This document shows, one piece after another, positions 36,312 to 48,444 of a stretch of DNA of 64,000 bases. The notes under the pieces are model-generated. The model made no database searches. It was not told the DNA's origin and saw only the letters and a program-made list of their open reading frames with translations. The DNA is from Pseudomonas sp. Irchel s3b2. Its GTDB lineage: Bacteria; Pseudomonadota; Gammaproteobacteria; Pseudomonadales; Pseudomonadaceae. The position numbers and the translations under genes were made by a program. Positions within the stretch are counted from its first letter, which is position 1; every line of letters starts with the position of its first letter. The DNA lies in contig NZ_FYEB01000004.1 of NCBI RefSeq assembly GCF_900187445.1, positions 186,001 to 250,000 of the forward strand. The letters are read 5' to 3'.

Positions 36312-36651
36312 CGTTCGTTCTCGCTTTGATTTCTCGATAAAGTATTTCTTTAAGCAGTTTTTTCTGTTGTGGCGTCAGATCGTCCTGTTCGTTTTTGCCA
36401 TACAGGGTAAAGAGCCAGAATTGGTCGAAACCGGACCACCAGTAATAAATCACCCTCAGCCCACCGCGCTTGCCCTTGTTTCGCCGCTCATCCACCACTC
36501 GAATTTTGCGCAGGCCTCCAGTGTCTTCGACGACATCTCCCGCTTCCGGGTTTTGCAGCAGCTCCTGCTGGAACCGGTGAAACAGATCATCATCCAGATA
36601 GTCACTTCGATGCTTTTGAAATACGGGTAATTCGATAAAAAGAGCGTCCAT
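36301..36651 (-). CDS. HigB2/RelE-family toxin
   Basis: A 116-residue ribosome-dependent mRNA interferase. The recognisable HigB2 pattern is LLQNPEAGDVVEDTGGLRKI, GKRGGLRVIYYW and FTLYGKNEQDDLTPQQKK. ATG 36651 (MDALFIELPVF) gives the family length; a longer frame to 36702 adds 17 residues. It lies upstream of its antitoxin, the order typical of HigBA. It appears intact. Confidence 0.88.
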   Translation of the reverse strand: MDALFIELPVFQKHRSDYLDDDLFHRFQQELLQNPEAGDVVEDTGGLRKIRVVDERRNKGKRGGLRVIYYWWSGFDQFWLFTLYGKNEQDDLTPQQKKLLKEILYREIKARTNDET

Positions 36652-36901
36652 GTTCTGTACGTTACCTGCGTATATTTCTATCACAAGAATCGAATAGGTC
36701 AAGGCTTCTGTTCCTGCCCAATTCGGTCAAGTCATTACGTTAAAGTCGAAGGCAGGATCGGGATGTAGGACGCGGCTGATTCACCCGCGAGGCGATTCTG
36801 GATATCGGGGAGGATGGGGGCGAGCAATAAGGATCAGAAGCGTACGCAATACCCTGTAGGAACTGCCGAAGGTTGCGATCTTTTGATCTTATCCAAAACG
36901 C
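36652..36901. other. Toxin-antitoxin promoter region and spacer to nuoN
   Basis: About 250 bp that should contain the promoter of the minus-strand toxin-antitoxin unit. No clear promoter or gene is recognised. It ends with a single copy of the second palindrome family. Confidence 0.4.
36854..36890 (+). repeat. Single copy of the second palindrome family
   Basis: CTGTAGGAACTGCCGAAGGT then TGCGATCTTTTGATCTT, one arm of the element seen as an inverted pair at 15082-15164. No partner is seen. Confidence 0.7.
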
Positions 36902-36929
36902 AAAAACGGCACCCGAAGGTGCCGTTTTT
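36902..36929. terminator. Terminator of the nuo operon
   Basis: A 12-bp stem AAAAACGGCACC/GGTGCCGTTTTT with loop CGAA, 27 bp beyond the nuoN stop on the minus strand. It has T runs on both strands and so is bidirectional. Confidence 0.88.
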
Positions 36930-36956
36930 GTTTGTTTCCGAGTATCGCTTACGCGA

Positions 36957-38420
36957 TCAACCCGCCAACCCCGACTGCTGAACCAGGTTCAACAACGGCT
37001 GTGGATACAGACCGAGGAAGAATGCCAGTACGGCAATCGCCAGCAGCATCACGCCGCCTGCACGTTGTTCCCAGTGCAGCTGGGCATCGTGGCGACGCAG
37101 GTTCGGTTCCATCAGGTACAGGGTGACCATCACACGCAGGTAGTAGAAAACGCCGATGGCGCTGCCCAGTACCAGGGAGCCGACCAACCACCATTGCTGC
37201 GATTCGACACCGGTAGCGATGATGTAGAACTTGCCGATGAAGCCCGCGGTCAGCGGGATACCGGCCAGGGACAGCATCATCACGGTCAGGACGGCGGTCA
37301 GGTACGGACGGCGCCAGAACAGGCCGCGGTATTCGTACAGGGCATCCGCGTCACGGCCGTTGTACGGCGAGGACATCAGGGTGATCACGCCGAACGCGCC
37401 GAGGCTGGTGATCACGTAGGTGACCAGGTACACGCCGATGGCTTCCACGGCCAGGCCTTTGCTCGCCACCAGGGCGATCAGCAGGTAGCCGAAGTGGGCG
37501 ATGGACGAGTAACCCAGCAGACGCTTGAGGTTGCTTTGGGTCAGTGCCAGCAGGTTACCGAACAGGATCGACGCGATGGCGATGATGGTCAGTACGTCGC
37601 TCAGTACGCCACTGCTCGCCGCTGGCGAGATCTGGAACAGACGCACCATCACCGCGAATACAGCGACTTTCGACGCGGTGGCCAGGAACGCTGCCACCGG
37701 TGCCGGAGCACCTTCGTAAACGTCCGGGGTCCAGAGGTGGAACGGTACCAGCGACAACTTGAACGCCAAGCCGATCAGCATCATGCCCAGGCCTAGTTGA
37801 GCCAGAGAACTTGGCAGACCGGTGGCCGCCAGGGCCTGACCGATGCCGTTGAAGCTCAGGCTGCCAGCGTCGGCGTAGAGCAGCGCCATGCCGAACAACA
37901 GGAAAGCGGAACCGGCGGCCGACAGCACCATGTACTTGATGCCGGCTTCCAGCGAGCGCTTGTTGAAGAAAGCGTAAGCCACCAGACCGTAGACCGGTAC
38001 CGAGAGCAGTTCCAGACCGACGAACAAGCCGGCCAGGTGCTGCGCGCTGACCAGTACCAGGCCACCGGCGGCGGACATCAGGATCAGCAGGTAAAGTTCT
38101 TCACGGTTGCCCGGGTAACCCGAACCGCCATCGCCGAGGTAGGCGTGGGCGAGTGTCACACAGGCAAGGGTGGCGACCAGGATCAGCGCCATGTACAAGC
38201 AAGCGAAGGTGTCGATCTGCAGCAATGGCGTCACGGCCAGCGGCGCGACTTTCAGGGCTGGCAGGATCGACAGCAAGGCCAGGTTCAGACCTGCCACCGA
38301 CAGCAGGAAGGTCTGTGAGTGGTTGCGACGCCAGGCGATAGCCAGCATCACCACGATGATCGTGGCGCTGGTGATCAACAATGGCGCAAGCGCGATAAAG
38401 TGTTGAGTCGTGAATTCCAT
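36957..38420 (-). CDS. nuoN: NADH-quinone oxidoreductase subunit N
   Basis: A 487-residue antiporter-like membrane subunit of complex I with about 14 helices, a proton-pumping module next to NuoM. Typical segments are [40 protein letters not shown] and [22 protein letters not shown] at 38420 is taken as the start; a longer frame runs into nuoM. Last gene of the operon, 7 bp after nuoM. Confidence 0.95.
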   Translation of the reverse strand: MEFTTQHFIALAPLLITSATIIVVMLAIAWRRNHSQTFLLSVAGLNLALLSILPALKVAPLAVTPLLQIDTFACLYMALILVATLACVTLAHAYLGDGGSGYPGNREELYLLILMSAAGGLVLVSAQHLAGLFVGLELLSVPVYGLVAYAFFNKRSLEAGIKYMVLSAAGSAFLLFGMALLYADAGSLSFNGIGQALAATGLPSSLAQLGLGMMLIGLAFKLSLVPFHLWTPDVYEGAPAPVAAFLATASKVAVFAVMVRLFQISPAASSGVLSDVLTIIAIASILFGNLLALTQSNLKRLLGYSSIAHFGYLLIALVASKGLAVEAIGVYLVTYVITSLGAFGVITLMSSPYNGRDADALYEYRGLFWRRPYLTAVLTVMMLSLAGIPLTAGFIGKFYIIATGVESQQWWLVGSLVLGSAIGVFYYLRVMVTLYLMEPNLRRHDAQLHWEQRAGGVMLLAIAVLAFFLGLYPQPLLNLVQQSGLAG

Positions 38421-38427
38421 AGCGCTC

Positions 38428-39960
38428 TTACCGGGCCGAAGCGAGTTGAGTGAAGGCGGTGCCGAGCCACTGCTGCACGCCATGCATCGTCGCGGCAGAG
38501 GTGTCGAGGAACGGTTGCGGGTACACGCCGATGTAGATCAGCAACGCCGCCAGTCCAACCACCATGATCAGTTCGCGACCGTCCATGCCATGCAAAACCG
38601 CGTCCGATTTCGACGGGCCGAAGAAGGCACGGTGGACCATGATCAGCGAGTAAACCGAGCCGAACACCAGCCCGGACGTCGCGATCACGGTGATCCATGG
38701 GGCGCTGGCGAAGGTACCGATCAGGATCAGGAACTCACCGACAAAGTTACCGGTCGCCGGCAAGCCCAGAGACGCTGCGGCGAAGAACAGGCTAAGGGCT
38801 GGCAGGTAGGCAATCTTCGACCACAGGCCACCCATCTCACGCATATCGCGGGTGTGGGTACGCTCGTACAGCTGACCGGAGAGGATAAAGAGTGCCGCGG
38901 CCGACAGACCGTGCGCCAGCATCTGCATCACTGCGCCCTGCAGCGCCAGTTGGCTGCCGGAGTAGATGCCGATCAGCACGAAGCCCATGTGGGAAACGGA
39001 CGAGAAGGCAATCAGACGCTTGATGTCGGTTTGCGCGAAGGCCAGGAACGCACCGTAGAAAATCCCGATCAGACCCAAGGTCATGGCGAACGGCGCGAAC
39101 TCGGCCGAGGCATTCGGGAACAGCGGCAGGGCGAAACGCAGCAGGCCATACGCAGCAGTCTTCAACAAGATACCGGCCAGGTCCACGGAACCCGCGGTCG
39201 GTGCCTGGGCGTGAGCGTCAGGCAACCAGGAGTGGAACGGCACCACGGGCAGCTTGACCGCGAAGGCGATGAAGAAGCCGAGCATCAGGATGTACTCGGT
39301 GGTCATCGACATCTTGGTCTTCAACAGATCGGCGTAGTTGAAGGTAATCACGCCGGTGTCGTTGAAGTTGACCAGTACCAGACCCAGGATCGCCACCAAC
39401 ATGATCAGGCCGGAAGCCTGAGTGAAGATGAAGAACTTGGTCGCCGCGTAGATCCGGGTTTTCTTGCCGTCCGAAGAACTGTGACCCCAGAGCGCGATGA
39501 GGAAGTACATCGGCACCAGCATCATTTCCCAGAAGAAGAAGAACATGAACAGGTCGAGGGCGAGGAACACGCCGACGACACCGCCCAGGATCCACATCAG
39601 GTTCAAGTGGAAGAAGCCCACGTGACGCTGGATCTCTTTCCACGAGCAGAGTACCGAGAGGACACCCAGCAGGCCGGTCAGCAGGATCATCAACAGCGAC
39701 AGGCCGTCGAGGGCCAGGTGCACGTTGATGCCGAAGCGCTGGATCCAGACGTGTTTGAACTCAAGCACCCAAGTCGGATCGGCACCAGGTGCCGGAGCAA
39801 ATGAATAGTCACCGTTGGCCCACAGCCAGAGGCCGAGGGAGAGCAGCAGGGACATGGTGATCAGCGCAATCCAGCGCGGGAGGGTAGCGCCGAAGCGCTC
39901 ACCCATCCAGCACAGCAGGCCGCCGATGAAGGGGATCAGGATTAGCCAAGGCAGAATCAT
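38428..39960 (-). CDS. nuoM: NADH-quinone oxidoreductase subunit M
   Basis: A 510-residue antiporter-like proton-pumping subunit of the complex I membrane arm. It has the family hallmarks [20 protein letters not shown] and [20 protein letters not shown] and a conserved Glu near [11 protein letters not shown]. It has about 14 hydrophobic helices and normal length. It lies 39 bp after nuoL and 7 bp before nuoN. Confidence 0.96.
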   Translation of the reverse strand: MILPWLILIPFIGGLLCWMGERFGATLPRWIALITMSLLLSLGLWLWANGDYSFAPAPGADPTWVLEFKHVWIQRFGINVHLALDGLSLLMILLTGLLGVLSVLCSWKEIQRHVGFFHLNLMWILGGVVGVFLALDLFMFFFFWEMMLVPMYFLIALWGHSSSDGKKTRIYAATKFFIFTQASGLIMLVAILGLVLVNFNDTGVITFNYADLLKTKMSMTTEYILMLGFFIAFAVKLPVVPFHSWLPDAHAQAPTAGSVDLAGILLKTAAYGLLRFALPLFPNASAEFAPFAMTLGLIGIFYGAFLAFAQTDIKRLIAFSSVSHMGFVLIGIYSGSQLALQGAVMQMLAHGLSAAALFILSGQLYERTHTRDMREMGGLWSKIAYLPALSLFFAAASLGLPATGNFVGEFLILIGTFASAPWITVIATSGLVFGSVYSLIMVHRAFFGPSKSDAVLHGMDGRELIMVVGLAALLIYIGVYPQPFLDTSAATMHGVQQWLGTAFTQLASAR

Positions 39961-39999
39961 GACGGGCTCGTTTCCTTTCGCAAGTTCGCAAGGTTCATA

Positions 40000-41853
40000 T
40001 CAGACCGCTACCAGCACGACGGCGCCGATTACCAGCACGGCACCAGCAGCCATCGAGGCGGCATACCAACGCAATTGACCGGTCTCGGTGCGGCTCAGGG
40101 CGGTGTGACCGCCTTTTGCCATACGCGGGATCAGACCGATAGTCTGGTCGAGCGGGTCTTTGCGCAGTACATGGCTGATCGCAAGGTAAGGCTTGACGAA
40201 CAGTTTGTCGTAGATCCAGTCGAAGCCCCAGGCAGCGAACCACCAGGCCGAAAGGACGCGGCCGATGCCGCTGTTGGCGACGGCGGTGGCGAAGCGACGC
40301 TTGCCAAGGAACAGCAGCGCGGCCAGCAGGATACCGGCCAGGGCGATGGCGCCCGAGGCGATTTCCAGGCTGTGCTTGGCTTCGCCGCCGGCATGGCCGA
40401 CGCTTTCTGGCAGTACACCGTGCAGCGGCGGAACGATCATCGCGCCGACGAACGTCGACAGTACGATCAGCACCGACAGCGGCAGCCAGTGAGCGATACC
40501 GTGGCCGGCGTGCGCTTCGGTCTTCGCTTCACCGTGGAACGCGATGAAGATCAGGCGGAAGGTGTACAGCGAGGTCATGAACGCACCGACCAGACCTGCA
40601 TAAAGCAGACCCTGGTTACCGCTGGCGAACGCTTCCCAGAGGATTTCATCCTTGGAGTAGAAGCCTGCGGTCACCAGAGGCAAGGCCGCCAGGGCCGCGC
40701 CGCCGACGATGAAGCTGGCGTAGGCCAGTGGCAGTTTCTTCCACAGGCCACCCATCTTGAAGATGTTCTGCTCGTGGTGGCAGGCAACGATCACCGCACC
40801 CGATGCAAGGAACAACAGCGCCTTGAAGAAGGCGTGAGTCATCAGGTGGAAGATCGCGCCGTCCCACGCGCCTACGCCCAGGGCCAGGAACATGTAGCCG
40901 ATCTGGCTCATGGTCGAGTAGGCGAGGATACGTTTGATGTCGGTCTGAACCAGTGCGGCAAAACCTGCCAGTACCAGCGTCACGCCACCCACAACACCCA
41001 CCAGGTGCAGGATGTCCGGCGCCAGGGCGAACAGACCGTGGGTACGAGCGATCAGGTAGACACCAGCAGTCACCATGGTCGCGGCGTGGATCAGTGCCGA
41101 AACCGGCGTCGGGCCGGCCATCGCATCCGCCAGCCAGGTTTGCAGCGGCAGTTGCGCGGATTTACCGACAGCGCCGCCCAGCAGCATCAGGGTCGCCAGA
41201 ACGATCCAGAAGTCACCGGCCTTGAAGTGCTCAGGCGCCTTGACCAGCAGCTCCTGGATATTCAGCGTGCCCAACTGTTGGAACAGGATGAACAGGCCGA
41301 TGGCCATGAACACGTCGCCAACGCGGGTCACGATGAAGGCTTTGAGTGCCGCGTTACCGTTGTTGCGGTTGCTGTAGTAGAAACCGATCAACAGGTACGA
41401 GCACAGGCCCACGCCTTCCCAGCCGAAGTACACGAACAGCAGGTTATCGGCCAGGACCAGGAACAGCATGCTGGCGATAAACAGGTTGGTGTAGGCGAAG
41501 AAGCGCGAGTAGCCGGCTTCACCGCGCATGTACCAGGACGCGAACAGGTGGATCAGGAAGCCGACGCCGACCACCACACCGAGCATGGTCAGTGACAGAC
41601 CATCCAGGTACAGCGCGAAGTTAGGCGTGAAGCCTTCTACCGCCATCCACTGCCACAACACGTGGGTGTAGTGACCGCCTTCAGGTGGCGCAACGTTGAA
41701 CTGCCAGATGATGTAAGCAGTGACGATTGCCGACAGGCCAATGGAGCCGACGCCGATCAGCGCCGAAAGGTTTTCCGACCAGCGACCGCGTGAGAACGCC
41801 AGCAGCAGGAAACCTATGAGAGGGAATACGAAAGTCAGATAGAGAAGGTTCAT
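40000..41853 (-). CDS. nuoL: NADH-quinone oxidoreductase subunit L
   Basis: A 617-residue antiporter-like subunit at the distal end of the membrane arm, with the long lateral C-terminal helix of the family. Hallmarks are [22 protein letters not shown] [40 protein letters not shown] and [20 protein letters not shown]. The start overlaps the nuoK stop by four bases. Confidence 0.96.
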   Translation of the reverse strand: MNLLYLTFVFPLIGFLLLAFSRGRWSENLSALIGVGSIGLSAIVTAYIIWQFNVAPPEGGHYTHVLWQWMAVEGFTPNFALYLDGLSLTMLGVVVGVGFLIHLFASWYMRGEAGYSRFFAYTNLFIASMLFLVLADNLLFVYFGWEGVGLCSYLLIGFYYSNRNNGNAALKAFIVTRVGDVFMAIGLFILFQQLGTLNIQELLVKAPEHFKAGDFWIVLATLMLLGGAVGKSAQLPLQTWLADAMAGPTPVSALIHAATMVTAGVYLIARTHGLFALAPDILHLVGVVGGVTLVLAGFAALVQTDIKRILAYSTMSQIGYMFLALGVGAWDGAIFHLMTHAFFKALLFLASGAVIVACHHEQNIFKMGGLWKKLPLAYASFIVGGAALAALPLVTAGFYSKDEILWEAFASGNQGLLYAGLVGAFMTSLYTFRLIFIAFHGEAKTEAHAGHGIAHWLPLSVLIVLSTFVGAMIVPPLHGVLPESVGHAGGEAKHSLEIASGAIALAGILLAALLFLGKRRFATAVANSGIGRVLSAWWFAAWGFDWIYDKLFVKPYLAISHVLRKDPLDQTIGLIPRMAKGGHTALSRTETGQLRWYAASMAAGAVLVIGAVVLVAV

Positions 41854-42158
41854 CCGCGCATCTCGCTGGCAGCGTCGATATCGAGAGTGTGGAAGCGGCG
41901 ATACAGCTGCAACAGAATCGCCAGGCCAATACTGGCCTCGGCGGCTGCCAGGCTGATCACCAGAATGAACATGATCTGTCCATCCGGCTGCGCCCAGCGG
42001 CTACCGGCAACGATGAACGCCAACGCGGAGGCATTCATCATGACCTCCAGGCTCATCAGCACGAAGAGAATGTTGCGCCGGACCATCAGGCCGACCAGAC
42101 CGAGGCAGAACAGGATGCCGGCAACCGCCAGACCATGCTCCATAGGGATAGCAGGCAT
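41850..42158 (-). CDS. nuoK: NADH-quinone oxidoreductase subunit K
   Basis: A 102-residue three-helix membrane subunit, with the conserved glutamates in [18 protein letters not shown] and [18 protein letters not shown] that belong to the proton path. Two starts are possible. ATG 42158 is preferred because AAGGAG lies eight bases upstream; ATG 42164 overlaps the nuoJ stop but has only two bases between it and that AAGGAG. Confidence 0.94.
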   Translation of the reverse strand: MPAIPMEHGLAVAGILFCLGLVGLMVRRNILFVLMSLEVMMNASALAFIVAGSRWAQPDGQIMFILVISLAAAEASIGLAILLQLYRRFHTLDIDAASEMRG

Positions 42159-42160
42159 CG

Positions 42161-42664
42161 TCATTGCTCCTTGGCTTCGTTGCGGCCCAAGTGGAACGCC
42201 GTGACGGCTGCGGCGAGCAGCAGCATCGAGGCGAGTTCGACCACCAGCAGGTAAGGACCGAATAGGCTGATGCCCACGGCCTTCGCGTCTACGGTGGTGT
42301 GGCCGATGGCCTGACCGCTGGCATCGCTGAACAACACGTACAGCAGTTCAACCAGCAGCAGGGTGCCGAGTGCGACCGGGCCCAGCCAGATGCCGGGTTT
42401 GAGCCAGACGCGCTCTTGCTGAACCGAGGCGGGGCCCAGGTTCAGCATCATCACCACGAACACGAACAGCACCATGATGGCGCCAGCGTAGGCGATCACT
42501 TCCAGTACACCGGCAAACGGTGCGCCGAGGGCGAAGAACGTCATGGCCACGGCGATCAGCGAAATGATCAGGTAGAGCAGGGCGTGCACGGGGTTGGTGT
42601 TGGTGATCACGCGAAGCGTGGACACAACAGCGATACCCGATGCGAAATAGAAAGCGAATTCCAT
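42161..42664 (-). CDS. nuoJ: NADH-quinone oxidoreductase subunit J
   Basis: A 167-residue five-helix membrane subunit. The conserved early segment is [20 protein letters not shown], and the pi-bulge helix region [20 protein letters not shown] of helix 3 is clear. It sits 9 bp after nuoI and 2 bp before nuoK. Confidence 0.95.
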   Translation of the reverse strand: MEFAFYFASGIAVVSTLRVITNTNPVHALLYLIISLIAVAMTFFALGAPFAGVLEVIAYAGAIMVLFVFVVMMLNLGPASVQQERVWLKPGIWLGPVALGTLLLVELLYVLFSDASGQAIGHTTVDAKAVGISLFGPYLLVVELASMLLLAAAVTAFHLGRNEAKEQ

Positions 42665-42673
42665 CTTTCTTCC

Positions 42674-43219
42674 TTAAGGCAGCAAGCTCTTCACGTTGAT
42701 CGGCTGGGCTTCATTTTGCGCGGAGCCTTTCGGCTTACCGGCAATCGCCATACCTGCAACACGATAGAAGTTGTAATCAGGGTTTTTGCCGGGGCCGGAG
42801 ATCAACAGATCTTCTTTCTCGTACACCAGGTCCTGACGTTTGAACTCGGCCATCTCGAAATCCGGTGTCAGCTGGATCGCGGTGGTCGGGCAGGCTTCCT
42901 CGCAGAGGCCGCAGAAAATGCAGCGCGAGAAGTTGATACGGAAAAACTCCGGGTACCAGCGACCGTCGTCGGTTTCAGCTTTCTGCAGCGAGATGCAACC
43001 CACCGGGCACGCCACGGCGCACAGGTTGCAGGCTACACAGCGCTCTTCGCCGTCGGGGTCGCGGGTCAACACGATACGTCCACGGAAGCGCGGCGGCAGG
43101 TACACGGCTTCTTCCGGGTACTGCAGCGTGTCGCGCTTGCGGAAGGCGTGGCCGAAAATCATCACCAGGCTGCGAAGCTGGGTGAAGAAGCCATGCACGA
43201 TGTCAAAAATGTACTTCAT
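42674..43219 (-). CDS. nuoI: NADH-quinone oxidoreductase subunit I (2 x 4Fe-4S)
   Basis: A 181-residue ferredoxin-like subunit carrying clusters N6a and N6b in the peripheral arm. Both 4Fe-4S motifs are complete: [15 protein letters not shown] and [13 protein letters not shown]. An amphipathic N-terminal helix ([20 protein letters not shown]) associates with the membrane. It is 12 bp after nuoH. Confidence 0.96.
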   Translation of the reverse strand: MKYIFDIVHGFFTQLRSLVMIFGHAFRKRDTLQYPEEAVYLPPRFRGRIVLTRDPDGEERCVACNLCAVACPVGCISLQKAETDDGRWYPEFFRINFSRCIFCGLCEEACPTTAIQLTPDFEMAEFKRQDLVYEKEDLLISGPGKNPDYNFYRVAGMAIAGKPKGSAQNEAQPINVKSLLP

Positions 43220-43231
43220 GATTCTCTATCC

Positions 43232-44239
43232 TCACTGAGCCGCGACGGCGGGCGTGTTGAGCAACACGACCGCAGCGGTCACCAGCATGTTGACGAGGGT
43301 CAGCGGCAGGCAGAACTTCCAGCTGAAATCCATCACTTGGTCATACCGTGGGCGCGGAATCGAGGCGCGCAGCAGGATGAAGAACATGATGAAGAACGCG
43401 GTTTTCAGTGCGAACCAGATGAACGGGATCTGCGGCAGAATGCCGAACGGACCGTGCCAGCCACCGAAGAACAAGGTCACCAGCAGCGCCGAAATCAACA
43501 CGATGCCAATGTACTCGCCGACGAAGAACATGCCCCATTTCATGCCGGCGTATTCAATGTGGTAACCGTCGGCCAGTTCCTGCTCCGCTTCCGGCTGGTC
43601 GAACGGGTGACGGTGAGTCACGGCGACGCCAGCGATGAAGAAGGTCAGGAAACCGAAGATCTGCGGAATGACGAACCACAGGTTCTGCGCCTGGTATTCA
43701 ACGATGTCGCGCATGTTGAACGAGCCAACCTGGATCACGATGCCCATCAGCGACAGGCCCATGAACACTTCGTACGACACGGTTTGTGCCGAGGCCCGCA
43801 AGCTGCCCAACAGGGCGAACTTGTTGTTACTCGACCAACCGGCGAACAGCACCGCGTAGACCGACAGACCGGCCATGGCGAAGAAGAACAGGATGCCGAT
43901 GTTGATATCCGCCACGCCCCAGGTCGGGGTGATCGGGATGATCGCGAAGGCAATCAGCAAGGCGCTCATGGCCACGACCGGCGCCAACGTGAAGATCACT
44001 TTGTCGGCGAACGGCGGGGTCCAGTCTTCCTTGAAGAACATCTTGATCATGTCGGCGGCGATCTGGAACGCGCCGAACGGGCCAACGCGGTTCGGACCGT
44101 AACGGTCCTGCCAGAGGGCGAGCAGACGACGCTCGACCCAGCTCAGCAGCGCGCCGCACACCACCACGGCGAGCAGAATCACGATGGCCTTGAGGACCGC
44201 GATGATTACGTCGATCACTTCAGGCGTGAACCAGGTCAT
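43232..44239 (-). CDS. nuoH: NADH-quinone oxidoreductase subunit H
   Basis: A 335-residue membrane subunit forming part of the quinone chamber. Signatures are [20 protein letters not shown] near residue 30, [20 protein letters not shown] and [20 protein letters not shown]. It has eight hydrophobic helices. The start overlaps the nuoG stop by four bases. Confidence 0.96.
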   Translation of the reverse strand: MTWFTPEVIDVIIAVLKAIVILLAVVVCGALLSWVERRLLALWQDRYGPNRVGPFGAFQIAADMIKMFFKEDWTPPFADKVIFTLAPVVAMSALLIAFAIIPITPTWGVADINIGILFFFAMAGLSVYAVLFAGWSSNNKFALLGSLRASAQTVSYEVFMGLSLMGIVIQVGSFNMRDIVEYQAQNLWFVIPQIFGFLTFFIAGVAVTHRHPFDQPEAEQELADGYHIEYAGMKWGMFFVGEYIGIVLISALLVTLFFGGWHGPFGILPQIPFIWFALKTAFFIMFFILLRASIPRPRYDQVMDFSWKFCLPLTLVNMLVTAAVVLLNTPAVAAQ

Positions 44240-46950
44240 AGCGCTGCCTCCTGCAGACCGTCAACGGATTTGCCAAAGATCGCAGGCGGAATGCCGGCGA
44301 AACCGGCCGGCAATGCGACCAGACCGGCACCCAGCTCTTCGTTGATGCGCAGCGGCAGACGCAAGGTCTGGCCGGCCACGTTCAGGCTCAGCAGGGCACC
44401 GTCATTGACACCCAGGCGATCGGCTTCGGACTTGGCCAGCGACAGGTAAGGGGCTGGAATGCGTTCTTGAACCGGCGCGGCTTTGGAAGAGTTCTCTTCG
44501 CTGCCGAACAGGTGGAAGAACGGCACGACCTGCCAGGTGCCCGGAGCCGGGTTGAATGCGCGCGGAACACTGGCGAACCAGTTCAGCGAATCACCGGTGC
44601 TTTCGATCAGGCGAGTGCCCGGGTCGCCCGCGCGGATGTGACCACCGACTTCGTCCTGGAACTTGTTCCAGGCTTGCGGTGAGTTCCAGCCCGGAGACCA
44701 GGCGAATGGCACTTGCTGACGCGGTTCGACCGAGCCCGAGTAACCTTCCATGGAGAACGAAAACGCAGTGTCGTTGTCCTGGGAAGTACGCGGTTCGTGC
44801 ACGCTGATGTCGGCGCGCATGGCGGTCCGGCCGCTGTAACGCAGCGGTTCGCGAGCCAGCTTCAGGCCTTTGATACGGAACGCGGCGGACGGTGCAGCAT
44901 CGACGATGCGCGCCAGTTGCGGTTTGCTCGCAGCAACGGCAGCGGTGACGTGGTCCAGTTGGGTCCAGTCGATCGGCTGGTTCAGCAGGGTCGAACGCAG
45001 GGCATGCAGCCAGCGCCAGCCTTCGTGAACCAGGATGCTTGCGTCGAGGTAAGTCGGATCGAATACCTGGAAGAAACGCTGGGCGCGACCTTCCTGGCTG
45101 ACCAGCGTACCGTCGCCTTCAGCGAAGCTGGCGGCTGGCAGAACCAGGTGCGCGCGATCGCTGGTAGCGGTCTTCTGATGGTCCGCCACGATCACCACTT
45201 TCGCGGCGTTCAGGGCAGCATCGACACGAGCTTTGTCGGTGCGGGTGTACAGATCGTTTTCCAGCACGACGATGGCGTCTGCCTTGCCGTCGATCACCGC
45301 TTGCAGGGCTGCGTCGACCGAGTCACCACCGAGCATGGCCAGGCCGAGGCTGTTGGCCTCTGGCACGATCAGGCTGATGGAACCGTTCTTCTCGCGCAGC
45401 TTCAGCGCCTTCGCAATGTTGGCAGCAGCCTCAATCAATGCCTTGGAACCCAGCGAGGTGCCAGCAATGATCAGTGGACGCTTGGCCGCGAGCAGGGCGT
45501 TGGCGATGCGCTGAGCCAGTTCGAGGGCTTCAGCGTCCAGGCCTTCAACGGCCGGCGCACTGGCATCGAGGGCGTGAGCCACGGCGAAACCGATGCGGGC
45601 CAGATCGTCGGGAGCGGCGTGAACGCATTCTTCCGCCACGTCGTCGAGCTTGGTTTCAGCCAGGCTGGCGATAAACAGCGGGTTCAGCGCGTCCTGACCG
45701 ATGTTCTTCACCGCGGCATCGAGCCATGGCTGAACGCGCATGGCATCGGCCATGTCTTCAGCCTTGCCCTTGACCGATTGACGCAGGGCCAGGGCCATAC
45801 GCGCAGCGGTCTGGGTCAGGTCTTCACCAAGGACGAAAATCGCATCGTGATCTTCGATGTCGCGCATGTTCGGGATCGGCAGCGGGCTGTCTTTAAGCAC
45901 CTGCACAACCAGACGAATGCGCTCGAGCTCAGCGGCTTCGATACCGGAGTAGAAGTGCTCGGCGCCGACCAGTTCAAGCAACGCGTAGTTGCTTTCGAGG
46001 CTGGCGCGCGGCGAACCGATACCGACGATGTTGCGACCGCGCAGCAGGTCAGCAGCTTTATCCAGCGCTTCGTCGAGGCTCAGCTTGGTGCCGTTGGCCA
46101 GCAGTGGCTGACGCGGGCGGTCTTCGCGGTTGACATAGCCATAGCCGAAACGGCCACGGTCGCACAGGAAGTACTGGTTCACCGAACCGTTGAAACGGTT
46201 TTCGATGCGACGCAGTTCGCCGTAACGCTCGCCCGGAGAGATGTTGCAACCGCTGGAGCAGCCATGGCAGATGCTCGGCGAGAACTGCATGTCCCACTTA
46301 CGGTTGTAGCGCTCGGAGTGAGTCTTGTCGGTGAACACACCGGTCGGGCAGACCTCGGTGAGGTTGCCGGAGAACTCGCTTTCGAGGGTGCCGTCTTCAA
46401 CGCGACCGAAGTACACGTTGTCGTGGGCACCGAATACGCCGAGGTCGGTGCCGCCAGCGTAGTCTTTATAGAAGCGCACGCAGCGATAGCAAGCGATGCA
46501 GCGGTTCATTTCGTGGGAAATGAACGGGCCCAGTTGCTGGTTCTGGTGAGTACGCTTGGTGAAGCGATAGCGGCGCTCGTTGTGGCCGGTCATCACTGTC
46601 ATGTCTTGCAGGTGGCAGTGACCGCCTTCCTCACAGACCGGGCAGTCGTGAGGGTGGTTGGTCATCAACCATTCAACGACGCTGGCGCGAAACACTTTCG
46701 CTTCTTCGTCGTCGATGGAGATCCAGCTGCCGTCGGTGGCGGGGGTCATGCAGGACATGACGATCCGACCACGCTTGTCGTTCTCGTCGGTGTACTGCTT
46801 GACCGCGCACTGGCGGCAAGCGCCAACGCTGCCAAGGGCTGGGTGCCAGCAGAAATAAGGGATATCGAGGCCTAGCGACAGACATGCCTGTAACAGGTTG
46901 TCTGCCCCATCGACTTCGAGCTCTTTGCCGTCTACGTGGATAGTGGCCAT
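44236..46950 (-). CDS. nuoG: NADH-quinone oxidoreductase subunit G
   Basis: A 904-residue peripheral-arm subunit. The N-terminal 2Fe-2S domain has the cysteines of [15 protein letters not shown], followed by [17 protein letters not shown] and [31 protein letters not shown] marks the extra N7-type cluster found in enterobacterial and Pseudomonas NuoG, and a molybdopterin-oxidoreductase-like domain without cofactor follows. Normal length for the gammaproteobacterial form. The gap to nuoF (138 bp) is the largest in the operon and contains a stable hairpin. Confidence 0.96.
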   Translation of the reverse strand: MATIHVDGKELEVDGADNLLQACLSLGLDIPYFCWHPALGSVGACRQCAVKQYTDENDKRGRIVMSCMTPATDGSWISIDDEEAKVFRASVVEWLMTNHPHDCPVCEEGGHCHLQDMTVMTGHNERRYRFTKRTHQNQQLGPFISHEMNRCIACYRCVRFYKDYAGGTDLGVFGAHDNVYFGRVEDGTLESEFSGNLTEVCPTGVFTDKTHSERYNRKWDMQFSPSICHGCSSGCNISPGERYGELRRIENRFNGSVNQYFLCDRGRFGYGYVNREDRPRQPLLANGTKLSLDEALDKAADLLRGRNIVGIGSPRASLESNYALLELVGAEHFYSGIEAAELERIRLVVQVLKDSPLPIPNMRDIEDHDAIFVLGEDLTQTAARMALALRQSVKGKAEDMADAMRVQPWLDAAVKNIGQDALNPLFIASLAETKLDDVAEECVHAAPDDLARIGFAVAHALDASAPAVEGLDAEALELAQRIANALLAAKRPLIIAGTSLGSKALIEAAANIAKALKLREKNGSISLIVPEANSLGLAMLGGDSVDAALQAVIDGKADAIVVLENDLYTRTDKARVDAALNAAKVVIVADHQKTATSDRAHLVLPAASFAEGDGTLVSQEGRAQRFFQVFDPTYLDASILVHEGWRWLHALRSTLLNQPIDWTQLDHVTAAVAASKPQLARIVDAAPSAAFRIKGLKLAREPLRYSGRTAMRADISVHEPRTSQDNDTAFSFSMEGYSGSVEPRQQVPFAWSPGWNSPQAWNKFQDEVGGHIRAGDPGTRLIESTGDSLNWFASVPRAFNPAPGTWQVVPFFHLFGSEENSSKAAPVQERIPAPYLSLAKSEADRLGVNDGALLSLNVAGQTLRLPLRINEELGAGLVALPAGFAGIPPAIFGKSVDGLQEAAL

Positions 46951-47048
46951 GGTTCAAAGTTCTTCGTTGGCCCGGTGTCAGCGGGCGTGGCTAATGGAAT
47001 CTTGTTATCCGTCCGAATCCAAACAGCCTCGAAAGGCGTCATCGGACG

Positions 47049-47080
47049 AAAAGGCGAAGGGCACGGACCCTTCGCCTTTT
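47049..47080. terminator. Stable hairpin inside the nuo operon, between nuoF and nuoG
   Basis: A 13-bp perfect stem (AAAAGGCGAAGGG/CCCTTCGCCTTTT) with loop CACGGA lies in the 138-bp nuoF-nuoG gap. It looks like a bidirectional terminator, yet the operon reads through it on the minus strand. It may terminate part of the transcripts or protect the 3' end of a processed nuoA-F mRNA. Confidence 0.6.
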
Positions 47081-47088
47081 TTAAGCGT

Positions 47089-48444
47089 TTACGCGCCGAC
47101 TACGATCGGCTTTGCCAGAGGCGGGACGACGGCGCTGGTGGGCGCGATGCCGGCTTCGAACTCTGGACGGAAGTATTTGATGGCGCTGCCCAACGGCTCC
47201 ACGGCACCCGGTGCGTGTGCACAAAAGGTCTTGCCCGGGCCGAGGAAACCGACCAGACCCAGCAGGGTCTCGATATCGCCGGCTTGCCCTTCACCGTTCT
47301 CGATCGCGCGCAGCAGCTTGACGCTCCACGGCAGACCGTCACGGCATGGGGTGCAGAAGCCACAGGACTCGCGGGAGAAGAACTCTTCCATGTTGCGCAG
47401 CAAGGACACCATGTTGACGCTGTCGTCCACCGCCATGGCCAGGCCGGTACCCATACGGGTGCCCACTTTGGCGATGCCGCCGGCATACATTTGTGCGTCC
47501 AGGTGTTCCGGCAACAGGAAACCGGTACCGGCGCCGCCTGGCTGCCAGCACTTGAGCTTGTAACCGTCGCGCATGCCGCCGGCGTAGTCTTCGAACAGCT
47601 CGCGACCGGTGACGCCGAACGGCAATTCCCACAGGCCAGGGTTCTTGACCTTGCCGGAGAAGCCCATGAGCTTGGTGCCCATGTCTTCGCTGCCTTCGCG
47701 GGCCAACGATTTGTACCAGTCCACGCCGTCGGCAATGATCGCCGGGACGTTGCACAGGGTTTCAACGTTGTTCACGCAAGTCGGCTTGCCCCACACGCCC
47801 ACGGCGGCAGGGAAGGGCGGCTTGGAGCGCGGGTTGGCGCGGCGGCCTTCGAGGGAGTTGATCAGTGCGGTTTCTTCACCGCAGATGTAACGCCCGGCAC
47901 CGGTGTGGACAAACAGCTCGAAATCGAAGCCGCTGCCCAAGATGTTTTTACCCAGCAGGCCTGCTGCCTTGGCTTCTTCCACGGCACGGTTCAGGTGCTT
48001 GGCGGCGGTGGTGTATTCGCCACGCAGGAAGATGTAGCCACGGTAGGTTTTCAGCGCGCGAGCACTGATCAGCATGCCTTCGATCAGCAGATGGGGCAGT
48101 TGCTCCATCAGCATGCGGTCTTTCCAGGTGTTCGGCTCCATCTCATCCGCGTTGCACAGCAGGTAGCGGATGTTGATGGATTCGTCCTTGGGCATCAGGC
48201 CCCACTTCACGCCCGTGGGGAAGCCTGCACCGCCGCGGCCCTTTAGGCCGGAATCTTTCACGGTCTGGACGATGTCGTCCTGGGCCATGTCGGCGAAGGC
48301 CTTGCGCGCAGCGGCGTAACCGTTCTTGGCCTGGTACTCGTCGAGCCATACGGCTTCGCCGTCGTCACGCAGACGCCAGGTGAGCGGGTGAGTCTCGGCC
48401 GAACGCTTGATGCGGTTGGCAGGACCGAAGGAAGTCAGGGTCAT
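47089..48444 (-). CDS. nuoF: NADH-quinone oxidoreductase subunit F
   Basis: A 451-residue NADH-oxidising subunit holding FMN and cluster N3. The FMN/NADH-binding segment is [20 protein letters not shown], with [14 protein letters not shown] following, and the 4Fe-4S motif is [12 protein letters not shown] (near residue 355). The start overlaps the nuoE stop by four bases. Confidence 0.97.
   Translation of the reverse strand: MTLTSFGPANRIKRSAETHPLTWRLRDDGEAVWLDEYQAKNGYAAARKAFADMAQDDIVQTVKDSGLKGRGGAGFPTGVKWGLMPKDESINIRYLLCNADEMEPNTWKDRMLMEQLPHLLIEGMLISARALKTYRGYIFLRGEYTTAAKHLNRAVEEAKAAGLLGKNILGSGFDFELFVHTGAGRYICGEETALINSLEGRRANPRSKPPFPAAVGVWGKPTCVNNVETLCNVPAIIADGVDWYKSLAREGSEDMGTKLMGFSGKVKNPGLWELPFGVTGRELFEDYAGGMRDGYKLKCWQPGGAGTGFLLPEHLDAQMYAGGIAKVGTRMGTGLAMAVDDSVNMVSLLRNMEEFFSRESCGFCTPCRDGLPWSVKLLRAIENGEGQAGDIETLLGLVGFLGPGKTFCAHAPGAVEPLGSAIKYFRPEFEAGIAPTSAVVPPLAKPIVVGA

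Noticed and set aside
42299..46875. Very long plus-strand frames opposite the nuo genes
   Set aside because: They run across several nuo subunits with complete iron-sulfur motifs; no independent signal.
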